DNA of 28,060 nucleotides from Oscillospiraceae bacterium (lineage in GTDB: Bacteria > Bacillota > Clostridia > Oscillospirales > Ruminococcaceae). How positions within the stretch are numbered: the first letter of the stretch is position 1; the number at the start of each line of letters is the position of its first letter. Both the position numbers and the translations under genes were made by a program. Positions 1-7,214 of this stretch are shown here, in pieces. A model generated the notes under the pieces. It worked only from the letters and a program-made list of their open reading frames with translations, was not told the DNA's origin and searched no databases. The DNA lies in contig JAFLUJ010000005.1 in the NCBI GenBank assembly GCA_022511485.1, positions 1 to 28,060 of the forward strand, in the 5' to 3' direction.

Positions 1-354
1 GAGGAAATGTTCAGCAAGCTTCTTTTTCAGGAACACAGCCTCAACGCTCTTGTTGCAGAAAAGGACGGTGTCATAATTGGCATAGCCTCGTATTACTTTT
101 ATAAAATATCCACCTTTTCGGGAAAGAAGGTCCTGTATCTTGAAGACCTGTATGTCCTTCCCGAATCACGTGGAATGGGAACGGGACGTAAATTTTTTGA
201 CGAGCTTAAAAAGATAGCTAAAAATTCCGGCTGCGGAAAGATCGAATGGAAATGCCTTAAATGGAATGAGCCTTCCATTGCCTTTTATGACAAGATCGGA
301 GGCTTCCGGGACGATGAATGGATCACATACAATATTCCAAATGATGATTTTTGA
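1..354 (+). CDS. GNAT family N-acetyltransferase, 5' end outside the window
   Basis: This is the C-terminal part of a GNAT acetyltransferase, which moves an acetyl group from acetyl-CoA to an amine. The reading frame is open to the window edge (two Glu codons precede the first ATG at position 7), and family members are about 150-165 residues, so roughly 40-50 N-terminal residues are probably missing. Visible are the beta-strand segment YLEDLYVLPE, the acetyl-CoA loop RGMGTG and the C-terminal WNEPSIAFYDKIGG, the arrangement of the diamine/spermidine acetyltransferase (SSAT-like) branch. Substrate is not determinable. The stop lies 20 bases before dapA, so the two genes are probably co-transcribed; no terminator lies between them. 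Confidence 0.85.
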   Translation, partial: EEMFSKLLFQEHSLNALVAEKDGVIIGIASYYFYKISTFSGKKVLYLEDLYVLPESRGMGTGRKFFDELKKIAKNSGCGKIEWKCLKWNEPSIAFYDKIGGFRDDEWITYNIPNDDF

Positions 355-374
355 TTCTATAAAGGAGAATTACT

Positions 375-1265
375 ATGAAAAATACAATTTTCACCGGCGC
401 GGGAGTTGCAATTGTCACCCCCATGAACGCCGACGGTTCAATAAACTATGATGAATTCGGCAGAATTATTGATTTTCAGATCGAGAACGAAACAGACGCT
501 ATCATAGTCTGCGGAACTACCGGAGAATCCTCTACTATGACAGACGAGGAGCACGTTGAATGTATCCGTTACTGTGTAGACCGTGTAAAAGGACGTATCC
601 CCGTTATCGCAGGCACAGGAAGCAACGATACCAGATACGCTGTAGAGCTTTCCAAGGAAGCCGAAAAGCTGGGTGCAGACGCTTTGCTGCTGGTTACTCC
701 CTATTATAACAAGACCTCCCAGCGGGGACTTGTGGCACATTTCACTGCCGTTGCTGACAGCGTGAATATCCCTATAATTCTGTATAACGTCCCCTCCAGA
801 ACAGGAGTAAATATTGCTCTCGATACATACGTGACACTTTCCAAGCACAAAAATATCGCAGCCACCAAGGAAGCAAGCGGAAATATTTCCGCCATTGCAA
901 AGATCATTGAAGCCTGCGGAGACGATCTTGATGTATACAGCGGAAACGACGACCAGATAGTTCCCATCATGTCCCTTGGCGGAAAAGGAGTTATCAGCGT
1001 ACTTTCCAACGTTATGCCCAAGGAGACACACCAGATGGCACAGCTTTGCCTTGACAACAATTTTGCGGAGGCTGCAAAACTACAGATCAAGTATCTGGAG
1101 CTTTGCAATAATCTGTTTATTGACGTTAATCCTATCCCCGTAAAGGAAGCTATGAATATTATGGGCTTTAACGCCGGAGAATGTCGCCTCCCCCTGCTTA
1201 AAATGGAGCAGAGCAAAATTGATACTCTCAAAGCATCTATGCAGAAAATGGGATTGGTAAAGTAA
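375..1265 (+). CDS. dapA: 4-hydroxy-tetrahydrodipicolinate synthase
   Basis: DapA condenses pyruvate with aspartate semialdehyde, the first committed step of the diaminopimelate/lysine pathway that feeds peptidoglycan and protein synthesis. The 296-residue length is typical of this cytosolic TIM-barrel family. Catalytic features are in place: the Thr pair in CGTTGE (residues 48-49), Tyr137 in YNVPSRTG, and the Schiff-base Lys165 in ATKEASGN. A strong AAAGGAG site precedes the ATG by about seven bases, which fixes the start. It follows the acetyltransferase gene closely and is followed after 69 bases by dapB, so a transcription unit is likely. No lysine riboswitch was seen upstream, though the operon promoter is outside the window. 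Confidence 0.97.
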   Translation: MKNTIFTGAGVAIVTPMNADGSINYDEFGRIIDFQIENETDAIIVCGTTGESSTMTDEEHVECIRYCVDRVKGRIPVIAGTGSNDTRYAVELSKEAEKLGADALLLVTPYYNKTSQRGLVAHFTAVADSVNIPIILYNVPSRTGVNIALDTYVTLSKHKNIAATKEASGNISAIAKIIEACGDDLDVYSGNDDQIVPIMSLGGKGVISVLSNVMPKETHQMAQLCLDNNFAEAAKLQIKYLELCNNLFIDVNPIPVKEAMNIMGFNAGECRLPLLKMEQSKIDTLKASMQKMGLVK

Positions 1266-1334
1266 TTTTCTGATTTTTATTTCTTGCATCTTGTTTCTCA
1301 AACTCTTACCTCTGTTAGGAAAGGAATGATAAAA

Positions 1335-2096
1335 ATGGTCAAAGTTACAATATGCGGCGCAAACGGAAAGATGGGAAAGGTCATTTCCTCGGTAATAAAG
1401 GATCGCACCGACTGTACTGTTATTTCCGGAATTGACCTTAACACCGAACCGGGAGACGGTTTCACCGTTTACTCAAAGCCATCGGAGCTTCCCGAAAAGC
1501 CGGATGTTATTATAGACTACTCCCACCCGTCGGGACTGGGCGACCTGCTGGACTACTGTCTTTCAACGGGAACAGCAATAGTTATCGCTACCACAGGATA
1601 TACCGAAGATCAGATAAATTCCATAAAAAAAGCCGCCGAGCAGATACCCGTATTTTTCACCTTTAATATGTCCCTGGGAATAAATCTGCTCTGCAAGCTT
1701 GCAAAAACCGCAGCGGAAGTCCTTGGAGGTCAGTTCGACATAGAGATAGTAGAAAAGCATCACAATCAGAAGATCGACGCTCCCAGCGGTACGGCGATCA
1801 TGCTTGCAAATGCTATAAATGAAACTCTGGACAACAAATACAACTACACCTATGACAGACATTCCCAGAGGAAAAAGCGTGAGAAGAACGAGATCGGTAT
1901 GCACTCTATCCGCGGCGGAACTATCGTCGGAGAGCATGAGATTATTTTCGCCGGACGTGACGAGGTAATTACCCTGTCCCACTCAGCTGCATCAAAGGAA
2001 GTTTTCGCAGCAGGCTCAGTAAACGCCGCAGTATATCTTTGCGGACGTCCCGCAGGACTTTACGATATGGCTTCCCTTGTGGACAGCGGAAAATAA
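1335..2096 (+). CDS. dapB: 4-hydroxy-tetrahydrodipicolinate reductase
   Basis: DapB reduces the DapA product with NAD(P)H to tetrahydrodipicolinate. The N-terminal nucleotide-binding loop GANGKMG and the family signature VEKHHNQKIDAPSGTA, which holds the catalytic His pair and Lys, are both present, and 253 residues is close to the family's usual 240-270. An in-frame ATG at 1326 directly abuts the AGGAAAGGA site, and a longer reading frame reaches back to 1284. The ATG at 1335 has the proper spacing of about nine bases and gives the classic MVKVTICG start, so I chose it. It is the last gene of the unit and is followed by a strong terminator. Confidence 0.96.
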   Translation: MVKVTICGANGKMGKVISSVIKDRTDCTVISGIDLNTEPGDGFTVYSKPSELPEKPDVIIDYSHPSGLGDLLDYCLSTGTAIVIATTGYTEDQINSIKKAAEQIPVFFTFNMSLGINLLCKLAKTAAEVLGGQFDIEIVEKHHNQKIDAPSGTAIMLANAINETLDNKYNYTYDRHSQRKKREKNEIGMHSIRGGTIVGEHEIIFAGRDEVITLSHSAASKEVFAAGSVNAAVYLCGRPAGLYDMASLVDSGK

Positions 2097-2112
2097 TATT
2101 TTATGATATAAT

Positions 2113-2144
2113 AAAACCTGTCGGATCACCGGCAGGTTTTTTTT
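2113..2144. terminator. Rho-independent terminator after dapB, probably bidirectional
   Basis: An 11-base-pair stem (AAACCTGTCGG paired with CCGGCAGGTTT, one G-T wobble) with the loop ATCA is followed on the plus strand by a run of eight T. On the minus strand the same hairpin is followed by a shorter T-rich tail (TTTTATTATA), so it probably also ends the DUF3592 gene converging from the right. Confidence 0.93.
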
Positions 2145-2164
2145 GATACATTATCGTGCTTATA

Positions 2165-2854
2165 CTAATCATCTGTATGTACATAATATTTTTTAGGATT
2201 CTTCTCAATATCCACATATATCGTTACGTTCCGACCATCGGCAAACGGATTTTTCCTTGGATGATACGCTCTGCTTGAGAAAACATATTCCTTTCCATCA
2301 GAGTCATGATAAATAAAATCCGTCTGCAAATACCGGACGTTATTTACCGTAATATTGGAGCTTCCTTCATATCGCTCTACCTGATCATCACAGACAATAT
2401 ATTTGTTCTCCGCCGCAAGACGATTTATTGTCCTTTTATTCAATATCTCGGAAAGCCAGAAATATGTGCCTACTCCTCCTAAAATCAAAATGAATATCAG
2501 CAAAATAGCGCAGGTAAGATATGGGCTGTTCATTATTTTGTAAGGATCGTCCGGGTCATAGTATATCGTTACAGACTGACCTTCCCTCATTGAAGAAATA
2601 TAATATTCCAACGGACGTCTGTATATTTTTCCGTCAGCAATATATTCAACAGTTACATCATAATCGGTAGAGTCATTGCTGCTGTTGTATGAGCTTCTTA
2701 TGTCTACTATGACTGCCTCTGTGCTTACACAGTCCTTTTTAAAATCAAACCACCTTATCAGAAAAAAAGCACATATCGCAATAAATACCGCAGCCGCCGC
2801 TGAAATAGACACCCCTGCTATTATTTTCATCTTGTATATACGGTATACTCCCAT
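2165..2854 (-). CDS. DUF3592 membrane protein
   Basis: A 229-residue protein with two predicted membrane segments (about residues 11-34 and 113-135). The segment after the first helix, ending in GQSVTIYYDPDDP (residues 92-104), is the hallmark of DUF3592, and a second related half ends in GRNVTIYVDIEKNP near the C-terminus, so the fold seems to be duplicated on either side of helix two. A GTG at 2881 could extend the frame by nine codons, but the AGGAGG site lies inside that extension, eight bases before the ATG at 2854, so the shorter form is called. It starts 45 bases after the MerR-fusion gene and is probably co-transcribed with it. Molecular function is unknown. Confidence 0.8.
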   Translation of the reverse strand: MGVYRIYKMKIIAGVSISAAAAVFIAICAFFLIRWFDFKKDCVSTEAVIVDIRSSYNSSNDSTDYDVTVEYIADGKIYRRPLEYYISSMREGQSVTIYYDPDDPYKIMNSPYLTCAILLIFILILGGVGTYFWLSEILNKRTINRLAAENKYIVCDDQVERYEGSSNITVNNVRYLQTDFIYHDSDGKEYVFSSRAYHPRKNPFADGRNVTIYVDIEKNPKKYYVHTDD

Positions 2855-2899
2855 ATCCTGATCCTCCTTTATTTTTATCACAATAATGATCTCCCGTGA

Positions 2900-4627
2900 T
2901 CAAACATTCTTTTCATCATGTTTATCACCAAATGCAAAAGTCATAACAGAATTAAGCGCTTCCATAAAGAGATCATATGCACTTTCGTAACAGAAAAAAG
3001 CATTGAAACACAGGCTCTGCCATTTTCCGTCACGAAGATGTACTGCTCCAAGCTGTGCAGACGTGTATTCACTGCACTGCGCTCTTACCTCGGCAATGTA
3101 AGTCGCTTTGCTGTCAAAATTATCTTTCAGTATGTCCGATAAATTCATCTCGTAATAATAGCTGCCGTCGGTTACAAAGTCAGAAGCATGACGCTCATCT
3201 CCCTCATTTTTTACATATATTATTCCGGGGTACTCTACAGAGAATAGCTCCTCTGCATCTTTATCAAATATTCTGATGGAATCCACCCGAACTTCTGAAC
3301 CGCTCTGCATAGTCCATACTTCAAATTTAACATATCCGTCATCACATGATATTATGGGATAATACATTACCCTTGCTTTTTTATCCGGAACAGGAAGCTT
3401 GTTACGTCCAGAAAAATAAAAGCTTTTCTTTTTTATGTCCATTATTAATTCAGAGAATACCCATCCCCATGAACTGTACTGCGGACATTCCCCGTTGCCG
3501 AATATATCGGATTCAAAGCATTTCCTGCCTTTTTCCGAGATCAGTTTTCCTTCTATAAGAGCGGAACACCATTTGCTCATGTCCTCCGCCGTTGTGATGA
3601 TGTAATGTGAAGCGTCACAAATAAGCGGAGTTTCAATAGGAATATTATCTATATATCCAATAACATCTATGCTTCCTCCAAGTGAGGTATCATTCATTTC
3701 AAGAGGTTTGAAAATATATTCTTCAAAAATTTCGTCAATAGATTTTCCGCTTACCTGTTCCAAAATCATTCTGAGAATTTCAAAATGGATCGCTCTGTAA
3801 TCGTATTCTTCCCCGGGAGTAAATTTTAAAGGCTCATAATTAATTATCTCCAGTATTTCATCATAGCTTTTCTTTTTCAGAAATGGCTGTTGCAATTTAT
3901 CCAGAGACATCATTCTATCAATGTAACTAACATTTCCCGGATATGAAGGAAATTCCTTCTTTACAGCCTCATTCCATCTTTCCTCCGAAAGCTTGTCCGA
4001 AATTCCGGAGGTCATAGTTATAAGATGGTATATTTTTACCTTGTCACCGTACAAAAATTCCTTGATATATTTGTTTAAATAATCGTCTGTGCTCAGTAGT
4101 CCCATTTGCTCAAAAATAAACACACAGAATAACGTGAATATTCCCCCGCCTATTATATATCTGCTGTTAAGGTAAAAGGGTGTATTTTTTTCGTAATCAG
4201 CCTTTCCCCATACACAAAAATATGCGTCACGCCCTTCACAGGAATAAGCAAATCCACTGTAATTGTAATCGTTAAGTATCTTGTCAAACCATACGTCTAT
4301 TTTCGCAGGCTCTGAAAGCCGGTCGTCTATTTCGGACAGAAGTCTTTCAATATTCCTCTTCTTATCTGCAAGTGACTGACGGCGTTCTGTAAGCTTCTGG
4401 TAAATAAGCTTTTCTTTATCTATGACCTCGGAGATGTCCTTTAACGGCAACTCAAATTCACGGTAGTAAAGAATTTTTTTAAGGGTCTCCACCGAGCTTT
4501 CATCATAAAATCTGTATCCGTTGTCATCCACACCGGCAGGCTTTAACAGACCAATATCATCGTAATACTGGATAGTCCTTACACTGACCCCGACAAGTCC
4601 TGCAATTTCTCCTACACGCATTTTCAT
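2900..4627 (-). CDS. MerR-type regulator fused to a degenerate beta-lactamase-fold domain
   Basis: A 575-residue protein. Residues 3-70 are a MerR winged helix-turn-helix (VGVSVRTIQYYDDIGLLKP, then NGYRFYDE) followed by a coiled-coil linker to about 105. Residues 110-410 align with the serine beta-lactamase/penicillin-binding fold (ITMTSGISD, EQVSGKSIDEIFEEYIFKPLEMNDTS). The active-site motifs look lost: the SxxK position reads IGGG (159-162), YxN reads YRA (277-279), and the HxG/KTG position reads FSG. Residues 415-575 match nothing I recognise. I infer a ligand-sensing transcription factor rather than an enzyme. The ATG at 4627 has AAAGGG at good spacing; an ATG 18 bases upstream has none. 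The downstream DUF3592 gene is the likely partner or target. Confidence 0.85.
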   Translation of the reverse strand: MKMRVGEIAGLVGVSVRTIQYYDDIGLLKPAGVDDNGYRFYDESSVETLKKILYYREFELPLKDISEVIDKEKLIYQKLTERRQSLADKKRNIERLLSEIDDRLSEPAKIDVWFDKILNDYNYSGFAYSCEGRDAYFCVWGKADYEKNTPFYLNSRYIIGGGIFTLFCVFIFEQMGLLSTDDYLNKYIKEFLYGDKVKIYHLITMTSGISDKLSEERWNEAVKKEFPSYPGNVSYIDRMMSLDKLQQPFLKKKSYDEILEIINYEPLKFTPGEEYDYRAIHFEILRMILEQVSGKSIDEIFEEYIFKPLEMNDTSLGGSIDVIGYIDNIPIETPLICDASHYIITTAEDMSKWCSALIEGKLISEKGRKCFESDIFGNGECPQYSSWGWVFSELIMDIKKKSFYFSGRNKLPVPDKKARVMYYPIISCDDGYVKFEVWTMQSGSEVRVDSIRIFDKDAEELFSVEYPGIIYVKNEGDERHASDFVTDGSYYYEMNLSDILKDNFDSKATYIAEVRAQCSEYTSAQLGAVHLRDGKWQSLCFNAFFCYESAYDLFMEALNSVMTFAFGDKHDEKNV

Positions 4628-4688
4628 ATATACCAACCCTTTCATAAGTGTTTTTTGACATCCGCGCTGCTTTTGCGGTGCTGCCTAA

Positions 4689-4719
4689 AGTATATACTAT
4701 TACGTTGCGTCGTTGTCAA
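4689..4719 (-). promoter_or_regulatory. Promoter of the MerR-fusion gene with 19-base spacer
   Basis: On the minus strand TTGACA (4719-4714) and TATACT (4694-4689) are separated by 19 bases, the over-long spacing typical of promoters activated by MerR-family proteins. The spacer contains an imperfect dyad with ACG at one end, GC in the middle and CGT at the other. A competing reading uses TATATA with a normal 17-base spacer. The -35 box overlaps the last codons of the upstream alkyltransferase gene. Autoregulation is inferred. Confidence 0.6.
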
Positions 4720-5744
4720 GACTTTTTTAAAAAATTTTCTAACGCTTCTATAAGCCTGTCCGAAAAGCCATTGAAGTCCGAAATATTTTTCTCAAAGGGT
4801 ACATGAATAAACAGCATTTTTGTTTTGCAGGAACTATCTGAAATAAATTTTAACCCATGAAAATAAATATTATTACAATAGGACGTCCCTGCATTTCCGG
4901 AGATATGCACTGAAAAGCCTGAGCGTCCCAATGCTTCTTTAAATCCGTCAGTATCAAAATTCGTTTTATAGGATACTCCATCCATTTTTCCCATAAGCTC
5001 AATATAGATCTTGTCCATAATGACCGGCTTCTGTCCGAAACTAATTACATAGTCATATCCATTGCTGCTGACCGCATCAATAAGCTGCTCCACGCTTTTT
5101 TCCTTGTCGTTTTCAACTATCAGCTTATGATATGCAGCATCAAAACGCCTGACAAGCTTTTCGCTTGACGTACCTCTGAATGCTGTAAGCAGTACAGCGT
5201 GCTTTTTATTTCCCGAGACTTTCTTTTTTATTGGAACAAAAAATCCCGACACATCAACGCCTTCCATGCTAAGCAGCCGGAGCTTTTTATCTATCCCTCC
5301 GGCATAGCCGGTCAGGCTGCCGTCCGAACCCACCACCCGATGACATGGAATTATAAGGGAAATCGGATTATGCCCCACTGCTCCCCCCACCGCCTGAGCG
5401 GACATATGGGAAAGTCCTCTTCCGGCTGCGATCTTTTCAGCTATCTCCCCATAGGTCATAGTTTGTCCGTAAGGTATAGTCAGGAGTATCTCCCAAACAG
5501 TCCGGCGGAAATCCGTTCCATTCAGATCTATGGGAGGTGTAAAGTCCGGACGCTTGCCACTGAAATAAATATCAAGCCATCTGCTTGTCTGTTCAAATAT
5601 TGGAAGCTCCTTCTCCTGACGTTCTCCCGAAAGCGACGCACAGAAATATTTTTGTCCGTCGAACCACAGTCCGGTCAGGGATTCCCCATCGCTTGCAAGA
5701 GTGATACCTCCCACGGGGGAAGCATAATGATATATGTATTTCAT
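4716..5744 (-). CDS. ogt: Methylated-DNA-protein cysteine methyltransferase fused to a pyroglutamyl-peptidase-like domain
   Basis: A 342-residue two-domain protein. Residues 1-160 are a complete Ogt-type alkyltransferase: GQTMTYGEIA, the acceptor Cys134 in IPCHRVVG, and SLTGYAGG. This half removes methyl or alkyl groups from O6-alkylguanine in DNA by suicide transfer. After a basic linker, residues 180-340 resemble family C15 pyroglutamyl peptidase: FGQ (236-238), a candidate Glu249, NAGTSYC with Cys290, and FIHVP with His314. The Cys-His spacing of 24 equals that of the classical enzyme, but the Glu-Cys interval is about 20 residues shorter. Normal Ogt proteins are 150-180 residues. The ATG at 5744 was chosen because it begins the usual Ogt start and lies one base after the mscS stop, indicating coupling. 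Confidence 0.88.
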   Translation of the reverse strand: MKYIYHYASPVGGITLASDGESLTGLWFDGQKYFCASLSGERQEKELPIFEQTSRWLDIYFSGKRPDFTPPIDLNGTDFRRTVWEILLTIPYGQTMTYGEIAEKIAAGRGLSHMSAQAVGGAVGHNPISLIIPCHRVVGSDGSLTGYAGGIDKKLRLLSMEGVDVSGFFVPIKKKVSGNKKHAVLLTAFRGTSSEKLVRRFDAAYHKLIVENDKEKSVEQLIDAVSSNGYDYVISFGQKPVIMDKIYIELMGKMDGVSYKTNFDTDGFKEALGRSGFSVHISGNAGTSYCNNIYFHGLKFISDSSCKTKMLFIHVPFEKNISDFNGFSDRLIEALENFLKKS

Positions 5745-5745
5745 T

Positions 5746-6549
5746 TTAAGCCCCGTTTTCATTGCTGATATGGACGTCAAGCTGATTATAGGGTATTTTA
5801 ATATCTTCCTTGTCAAAGGTTTCCTTTACCTGTTCGATAAGGTCGAAATACACCGTCCAGTAGTCCGCATTTTTTACCCAGACACGGACTTTTATATCCA
5901 GAGAGTTTGAGTTCAGTTCTGCCAGCCGGACAAAGGGCTCAGGATCCTTTAAAATAAGGGGATGGGCTTCAATGACCTCCTCAATTGCGGAAACCGCCTT
6001 CCTGTGGTCATTGTCGTAGGATATGCCGAAAACAGCGTCCACACGCCTTGCCTCCTCAGAGCTGTAATTTGTAATGGCGGAGGTCACCACAACACCGTTT
6101 GGAATAAATACTCCCTTGTTGTCCGGAGTCACCAGCTTTGTAAACAGAATGGAAATTTCTTCAACATTTCCCGCCTGATCGCCTATCTCGACATAATCCC
6201 CCACTTTTATTGTGCGGTTTATAAGGAGTATGACCCCTCCCGCAACGTTGGAAAGGCTGTCCTTAAGAGCAAGACCCACAGCCACGCCCGCCGTGCCAAG
6301 CACAGTTATGATGGACGTCATTGGGATGCCCAGAACGGTAAGAGCAATTATGAGAATGAGCGCAGTGGAAACGATCTTTATCACCGATTCAAGGAATTTT
6401 CTTACAGTCTGATCCATTCTGCTGCGCTCAACACCCTTGGCAAAGATACGCAGAATGATCCTGTTTACGAACACTCCCGCTATGTAAATAAGTATCGCAA
6501 AGATAAGCGTCGGGATAAATCCTGTTATTTTATTTATAAATTCCTCCAT
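5746..6549 (-). CDS. Small-conductance mechanosensitive channel (MscS family)
   Basis: A 267-residue inner-membrane channel that releases solutes on hypo-osmotic shock. Three hydrophobic segments precede the pore helix GTAGVAVGLALKDSLSN with its alternating Gly/Ala pattern, then the beta-domain (VGDYVEIGDQAGNVEEI, VFIPNGVV) and an alpha/beta C-terminal domain ending in IPYNQLDV. Two in-frame ATGs both have AAAGGA sites: 6549 (MEEFINKI, usual start for short MscS proteins) and 6603, which would add 18 AT-rich codons. I prefer 6549 but cannot exclude 6603. It is the first gene of a minus-strand block and is divergent from the decarboxylase genes, with a very AT-rich gap between. Confidence 0.92.
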   Translation of the reverse strand: MEEFINKITGFIPTLIFAILIYIAGVFVNRIILRIFAKGVERSRMDQTVRKFLESVIKIVSTALILIIALTVLGIPMTSIITVLGTAGVAVGLALKDSLSNVAGGVILLINRTIKVGDYVEIGDQAGNVEEISILFTKLVTPDNKGVFIPNGVVVTSAITNYSSEEARRVDAVFGISYDNDHRKAVSAIEEVIEAHPLILKDPEPFVRLAELNSNSLDIKVRVWVKNADYWTVYFDLIEQVKETFDKEDIKIPYNQLDVHISNENGA

Positions 6550-6710
6550 TTGACAGATCCTTTCAAAAAAAGTTTTAATAATACTATTAATACTATAAAG
6601 CATTTGTTTGTCCTTTCTATTGATAATATGTTAATTATTTATACAGCTTGGTGTTCATAAATATTCCTAAAAAAATATTATAAATTGTTATTTTTTTATC
6701 AAAAAATATA

Positions 6711-6739
6711 TTGCAAAATTCTCTAAAATAAGGTATAAT
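6711..6739 (+). promoter_or_regulatory. Promoter of the decarboxylase subunit pair
   Basis: TTGCAA (6711-6716), a 17-base AT-rich spacer and a perfect TATAAT (6734-6739) lie 32 bases before the start of the gamma subunit gene, in a strongly AT-rich upstream region that could act as an UP element. Confidence 0.8.
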
Positions 6740-6770
6740 AGATTAGATATTGATTAAAGGAGATTTTTCT

Positions 6771-7178
6771 ATGGGAATGCAAATGGAAATGTCTTATGTT
6801 GTGGCGGTAGTAATTACAGGTCTTGTAGTAGTTTTTCTGGGACTGATCCTGCTGATCGCATTTATAAGCATCATAGGCGCGATATTTAAGAAGCTCAACC
6901 AGAAAGGGACTGTACCGGCTAAAACAGCTGCACCGGCTGCTGCCAAGCCTTTTCCAAAGACTGTTGTTGAGCCTGCTGCTTCTACTGTTGCTGTAGCTTC
7001 GGCGTCTGACACTGACGATGACGAAATTATCGCAGTCATCTCCGCAGCAGTGGCTATGATGAGCGCAGCGGAAGGGAAAAATTACAAGGTAAGGTCAGTA
7101 CGGGCTGTTTCCTCAAAGGCTTCCGGCGGTAATGCATGGGCTTCCGCAGGATTGAGAGAATCTACCAATCCATTCTGA
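6771..7178 (+). CDS. Na+-translocating decarboxylase gamma subunit (OadG family)
   Basis: A 135-residue protein with one N-terminal membrane helix (about residues 8-38), a flexible Ala/Pro-rich linker, an acidic stretch (DTDDDE) and a hydrophilic tail ending in AWASAGLRESTNPF, which matches the usual OadG ending. In the family the gamma chain anchors the carboxyltransferase to the membrane beta subunit. The frame extends upstream to an ATG at 6750, but AAAGGAG sits six bases before the ATG at 6771, so that start is used. It is followed by the beta subunit after 36 bases. Which substrate (oxaloacetate, methylmalonyl-CoA, glutaconyl-CoA) the pump serves cannot be told here. Confidence 0.85.
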   Translation: MGMQMEMSYVVAVVITGLVVVFLGLILLIAFISIIGAIFKKLNQKGTVPAKTAAPAAAKPFPKTVVEPAASTVAVASASDTDDDEIIAVISAAVAMMSAAEGKNYKVRSVRAVSSKASGGNAWASAGLRESTNPF

Positions 7179-7214
7179 CACCTTTTAAAATAATACAGAA
7201 AGGACTTTATTTCA

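Noticed and set aside
438..1231. Two antisense frames in dapA
   Set aside because: Complement of conserved dapA codons, no upstream signals.
1266..1334. Riboswitch or attenuator between dapA and dapB
   Set aside because: Only a T-rich spacer is seen; no conserved lysine-riboswitch elements or paired stems were found.
2900..4627. Beta-lactam resistance enzyme
   Set aside because: The fold is similar, but the catalytic motifs appear lost, there is no signal peptide, and the N-terminus is a DNA-binding domain.
5962..6660. Plus-strand frame of 232 codons across the mscS gene
   Set aside because: The minus-strand MscS protein is clear; this frame has low-complexity basic/Tyr-rich content and no start signals.
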